This document shows, one piece after another, positions 60,969 to 64,000 of a DNA stretch of 64,000 nucleotides. The position numbers and the translations under genes were made by a program. How positions within the stretch are numbered: the stretch's first letter is position 1; every line of letters begins with the position of its first letter. Below the pieces are notes generated by a model. It saw only the letters and a list, made by a program, of their open reading frames with translations, ran no database searches and was not told the DNA's origin. Source of the DNA: a virus. The stretch covers positions 1 through 64,000 of the IMG/VR virus record IMGVR_UViG_3300024308_000024. One strand, written 5' to 3'.

Positions 60969-63113
60969 ATGTCAAAGTTCGCATTAGGCCAATCGGCCGG
61001 TACGTTTGTAGGTAATCTGCAAACACAAGTAAAAGCAGCACTGGCTCGCCAAGCTGCAGATTCTGCCGTAGGCCAAAAGATTCTGTCCGCAGAGTCTCTG
61101 AGCTTCCAGGATACCCAAGCATTAAAAGGTACGTTCAGTTCTGTGAATAACGAACTGGAAGGTGCGTTGAAAACTGCTTTCGAAAACAGTAAAATCGATC
61201 TGACTGGCAACAAAGCTGCGTTAGAGCGTTTAAGCTTAGGTTTAGAAGCCGCTACAGTCGTTGCGTTAGCACGTAACAACTTAAACAGCTGGGGTTCGAA
61301 AGCGGGTGTTCCTTCTGTACAGTGGACTCCAAACGCTCAGAACGGTGAGATGTTATTCCAACCGAATTTCTCTCAGGAAGCTTTCGACCGTACCAACGCT
61401 CAAAACTACATTGAGCAGACCATCACGTGGAACGTACTGTCTGCCCGTCAGGACGATTTCGCTGAAGCGTTTTTCCCAACGATCGTTGCTACTCCTGACC
61501 AATCGATCTTCATGGTGCAAGTAGACCGTACGTTAGTGTACCCAGGCTACAAACACGTGAACGGTGGTGCTGAAGCTGACTTCAACCGTAAGTCTCTGTT
61601 AGATGCAGTGGTAAACCCTGACATCCTGAAAAACAACATCACTGACCTGGTGCCGTACAAAAACCCAGACAACAGTCAGAACGCTTATTTCTCTGCAGTA
61701 GCTGGTTTAGCCTCTACTCGTGCCGTGGGTTCTGTCAACGTTCCTACTGCTCCGCTGGTGTTTGATAAGTCAATCGGTCTGTTAGGTCTGTCTGCTCACC
61801 CAACGCTGCTGAGCAACAACGTGTTCACTGAGCAAGATGCCATTGACCCAGCTGCGAAAGTAGTAGGTGCTTGGTTGAAAGTGACCAAAGCCACTGACGA
61901 AAGCTACGTGTTCGTTGATCTACGTAATGCTCCAGGCACTCAGTTCTTCAAAACGCCAGAAGGCGATTGGAGAGAGATGTTACTGAACATGAACGTCGAC
62001 ACAGTAACGTTCAGTTCTGCAACCAAAGACATCGCTGGTGCTGTGGTTCCTGCGTTTGCTGCATTCACTGGTAAAGTACAAGTGCGTCTGCGCTTCAAAG
62101 GTGATCTGAACGTTCAGTCAGGTAACCTGTACATGTCAGGTCAGGTGGAAATCGTTCGCGTATTCGACGCTAACGGTAACAACATCGGTACTGGCGCAGC
62201 TGACGTGACTGGTGTAACGTTCGAATTAGATAGCTTTGAGTTGTCAGCTCGTCGTACCAACAGCAACTACCGCAGCCGTGGTATCCTGGTGGAACAAAAC
62301 ATCCGTCGTGAAGGTTACACCATCCCAGTACACGCTCCAGTGCACTACACCAAGCCAGTAAACGCCGACGCGTCTTACGATGCTTCTGTGAACACGGAGT
62401 CACTGATCAACACCACTCGCGTACAAACGAACAACGCTGCTGTACAGCAACTGCTGGACAACGCGTCTCTGATTCGTTCTGCGTATGAAGCGTACCAGGA
62501 CACTGGTATCGTTCCAAAAGTGGAAGGTTTAGGTCGTGAGTTAGTGAAGCCTTACTACCGTTACATCAACGTGAAAATGTCTGAAGTGTTAAACAGCGTT
62601 CGTTCTCAGGACAAGCTGGCTGACATCCAAGGTTATTTCACCACGTTGATCGGTCAGGCTGTTGCTGAAGCAATGACTGTGTCTGGTTACTGGGCAGCCG
62701 TGTCAGCAATGACTGGCGGTGTAGAACAGAAACCAACCGTCGTAATGGGTACAGATACTACATTACCACAATACCTGATGGTACAAGGTGATGACCGTAC
62801 TGTAGGTCCTCTGCTGAAACCAGAAGTGGTTTCTACCAACAACCGTTTAATGCGCGGTAAGATCATGATCGCCCTGCGTTTAACTGATGGTGCTGAGTAC
62901 CACCCACTGAACTACGGTAACCACATTTGGATTCCTGAGTTAGTCGGTGAAATCCAGATGATCCGCGATGGTTCATTAGCGATGGAAGTAGGCGTACAAC
63001 GTCGTAACCGTCACATCCTGAACTGCCCAGTGCAGATCGAGATCGACGTAGAAGAACTGGAACTGATCACCTCTGGTGCAGTCGAGTTCATCAACAACCC
63101 AGTAACGCCATAA
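60969..63113 (+). CDS. major capsid protein, phiKZ/SPN3US-like, 714 aa
   Basis: GTAAAGGAAGG before ATG, good for strong expression. The N-terminus has KILSAE (37-42), an S-A-E candidate propeptide site, then a helix (SLSFQDTQ). The body is strand-rich with Gly and Asn, as in HK97-type jumbo-phage capsid proteins. The length is near that of phiKZ gp120 (about 750). Identification rests on length, site, codon use, position and overall pattern. Virion head shell (family knowledge). Confidence 0.8.
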   Translation: MSKFALGQSAGTFVGNLQTQVKAALARQAADSAVGQKILSAESLSFQDTQALKGTFSSVNNELEGALKTAFENSKIDLTGNKAALERLSLGLEAATVVALARNNLNSWGSKAGVPSVQWTPNAQNGEMLFQPNFSQEAFDRTNAQNYIEQTITWNVLSARQDDFAEAFFPTIVATPDQSIFMVQVDRTLVYPGYKHVNGGAEADFNRKSLLDAVVNPDILKNNITDLVPYKNPDNSQNAYFSAVAGLASTRAVGSVNVPTAPLVFDKSIGLLGLSAHPTLLSNNVFTEQDAIDPAAKVVGAWLKVTKATDESYVFVDLRNAPGTQFFKTPEGDWREMLLNMNVDTVTFSSATKDIAGAVVPAFAAFTGKVQVRLRFKGDLNVQSGNLYMSGQVEIVRVFDANGNNIGTGAADVTGVTFELDSFELSARRTNSNYRSRGILVEQNIRREGYTIPVHAPVHYTKPVNADASYDASVNTESLINTTRVQTNNAAVQQLLDNASLIRSAYEAYQDTGIVPKVEGLGRELVKPYYRYINVKMSEVLNSVRSQDKLADIQGYFTTLIGQAVAEAMTVSGYWAAVSAMTGGVEQKPTVVMGTDTTLPQYLMVQGDDRTVGPLLKPEVVSTNNRLMRGKIMIALRLTDGAEYHPLNYGNHIWIPELVGEIQMIRDGSLAMEVGVQRRNRHILNCPVQIEIDVEELELITSGAVEFINNPVTP

Positions 63114-63135
63114 GCGCCATTGTGGAATACCCTTT

Positions 63136-63162
63136 AGAAGGAGAGCTTCGTGCTCTCCTTCT
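63136..63162 (+). terminator. rho-independent terminator
   Basis: AGAAGGAGAGC / GCTCTCCTTCT stem with TTCGT loop; TATGCCG follows. Ends the capsid transcript. Confidence 0.75.
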
Positions 63163-63168
63163 ATGCCG

Positions 63169-63197
63169 TGTCGAATCCATTACAGATATATATTATT
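63169..63197 (+). promoter_or_regulatory. candidate phage promoter motif, copy H
   Basis: TGTCGAATCC, ATTACAGATA, TATATTATT. Follows the capsid terminator. A 190-base leader lies between it and the next gene. Confidence 0.6.
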
Positions 63198-63389
63198 TTT
63201 TTGAGTAATCTACGATCATTCAGCCTCGCAACTCCCTAAACCGTGGAACGTTTAGAAGTCGCTTGGTTGAATTGGTCACGCGGGGTGACCCGAGCTTTTA
63301 GGTAGCGTCCAACTAAGGTCGCTTAGTACAGCGTTTTCCCATTAGCTTCGTTCTTTTCAAAAGAGACTGTAAAAGGATTCAGTGGTATC
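63198..63389 (+). promoter_or_regulatory. 190-base 5' leader of the last gene
   Basis: No coding frame with a good start. Contains possible stems such as CGCGGGGTGACCCG (around 63279-63292). I see no known riboswitch. Confidence 0.35.
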
Positions 63390-64000
63390 GTGAATAACCC
63401 AGCGAATTTATTAGGACAATATCTAGCGCGTGTTCCAAACGCGCGTCCTGTAAAAGCTCGCGTCGTAGAGCGAGACTGTACGGACTTAGGTACGCGTAAC
63501 GCGATCATGAGTGACGTGCGTTATTACAACTTTACAGGAAAAGACTTATGGATGGTCCTGCGCGACGGAAGCGCAGTAAAGATTCCATCCTCAGGGACTT
63601 CTAGAGATCCCACGTTAGAAGGACGGTTGATGGTCGAACAAATTATCGACCACACCATGCGTCCTGACCTGATCGAGTTAGAAGACAACCCACAGCTACA
63701 TCTACTCAGCAAAGAAGAAATCGACCGTATCCCGAAATGGCGCTTAAACACCAAAGGCCGTGGATACGTAAAAACCAGTTACCATCACTACGAGGATATC
63801 AAAGACGCCGGCGGGTTTATCTACTCAACGGACTTAGATGTCGTGTTCGTAGACCGTACTGGAAAAACAAGGGACGACGACTGGCCTATCCACCCTCACT
63901 CTGTACTACAAGAGTGTCGAGAAAGTCTAGACGACGCACCCGTCAAACAAAATCCATGTGGGTTACTGTTTGAACTGATCGACAACGAAAACCTGATTGG
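63390..64000 (+). CDS. hypothetical protein, 3' end beyond window
   Basis: GTG at 63390 opens a frame with no stop to the window end, at least 203 residues. AAAGGATTC is 12-20 bases upstream. Reads VNNPANLLGQYLARVPNAR and is charged, acidic later on (DDDWPIHPH). No recognised domain. It follows the capsid gene, so a head or assembly protein is possible. Confidence 0.7.
   Translation, partial: MNNPANLLGQYLARVPNARPVKARVVERDCTDLGTRNAIMSDVRYYNFTGKDLWMVLRDGSAVKIPSSGTSRDPTLEGRLMVEQIIDHTMRPDLIELEDNPQLHLLSKEEIDRIPKWRLNTKGRGYVKTSYHHYEDIKDAGGFIYSTDLDVVFVDRTGKTRDDDWPIHPHSVLQECRESLDDAPVKQNPCGLLFELIDNENLI

Noticed and set aside
1-64000. tRNA genes, CRISPR arrays, insertion sequences
   Set aside because: I looked for tRNA T-loops (GGTTCGAATCC-like) with acceptor stems, spaced direct repeats, and transposase motifs and saw none; a tRNAscan or CRISPR finder run would settle it.

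Overview
This 64 kb window is a stretch of a large double-stranded DNA bacteriophage genome, most likely a jumbo myovirus of the broad phiKZ / SPN3US-like group infecting a Gram-negative host. The reasons are: a split, phage-type multisubunit RNA polymerase beta-prime fragment (6694-8004); a 714-residue major capsid protein with a probable N-terminal propeptide (60969-63113); five related, very acidic 'inner head' proteins that carry a possible S-x-E proprotein cleavage site (34942-48990); a T4 gp6-like baseplate wedge protein; a family-B DNA polymerase; and a DnaB-type helicase. Genes are closely packed with strong Shine-Dalgarno sequences, many ATGA/TGATG overlaps and TTCG-loop terminators. 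I saw no tRNA, integrase, IS element or CRISPR array.

Layout. 1-2.1 kb: small unknown genes. 2.1-5.8 kb (minus): an operon with a coiled-coil protein, a 581-aa protein with a Zn-finger-like C-terminus and a probable -1 frameshift into the next gene, a DarG/TARG1-like macrodomain and dihydrofolate reductase. 5.9-8.0 kb: RNAP beta-prime fragment and its partner. 8.1-28.2 kb (plus): about 35 mostly unrecognised small genes in several transcription units, probably host-takeover or accessory genes; they include an HD phosphohydrolase, an Ead/Ea22-like protein, two adjacent proteins that look like proteasome/HslV Ntn folds, and a family sharing helix-hairpin-helix (RNAP alpha-CTD-like) repeats. Inside this stretch, 18.72-19.33 kb is a non-coding segment with an AT-rich part, inverted repeats and a run of G-tracts: a candidate origin. 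28.3-30.9 kb (minus): DNA polymerase interrupted by a group I intron. 30.9-36.3 kb: HELGH metalloprotease and head proteins. 36.4-40.4 kb (minus): baseplate genes. 40.4-57 kb (plus): virion proteins, four inner-head paralogues, a NADAR protein and a tail/baseplate gene block. 57.5-57.9 kb: a candidate structured non-coding RNA closed by a 13-bp long-range stem. 58-60.3 kb (minus): DnaB-like helicase interrupted by a second group I intron. 60.3-64 kb: major capsid protein and the start of another gene.

Regulation. Eight plus-strand units start just after a terminator with a shared motif (roughly TCGAA, then TTATAGNTNNTTAATAT), a candidate phage-RNAP promoter; at three sites it is followed at once by the same GTGAATG...CATTCAC hairpin in the 5' leader. 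Functional themes that work together: phage-own transcription (RNAP fragment plus promoter motif), replication (polymerase, helicase, DHFR, possible origin), NAD/ADP-ribose handling that may oppose host DNA ADP-ribosylation (macrodomain and NADAR), and head assembly with proteolytic maturation. Most small genes are unrecognised and are described as such.
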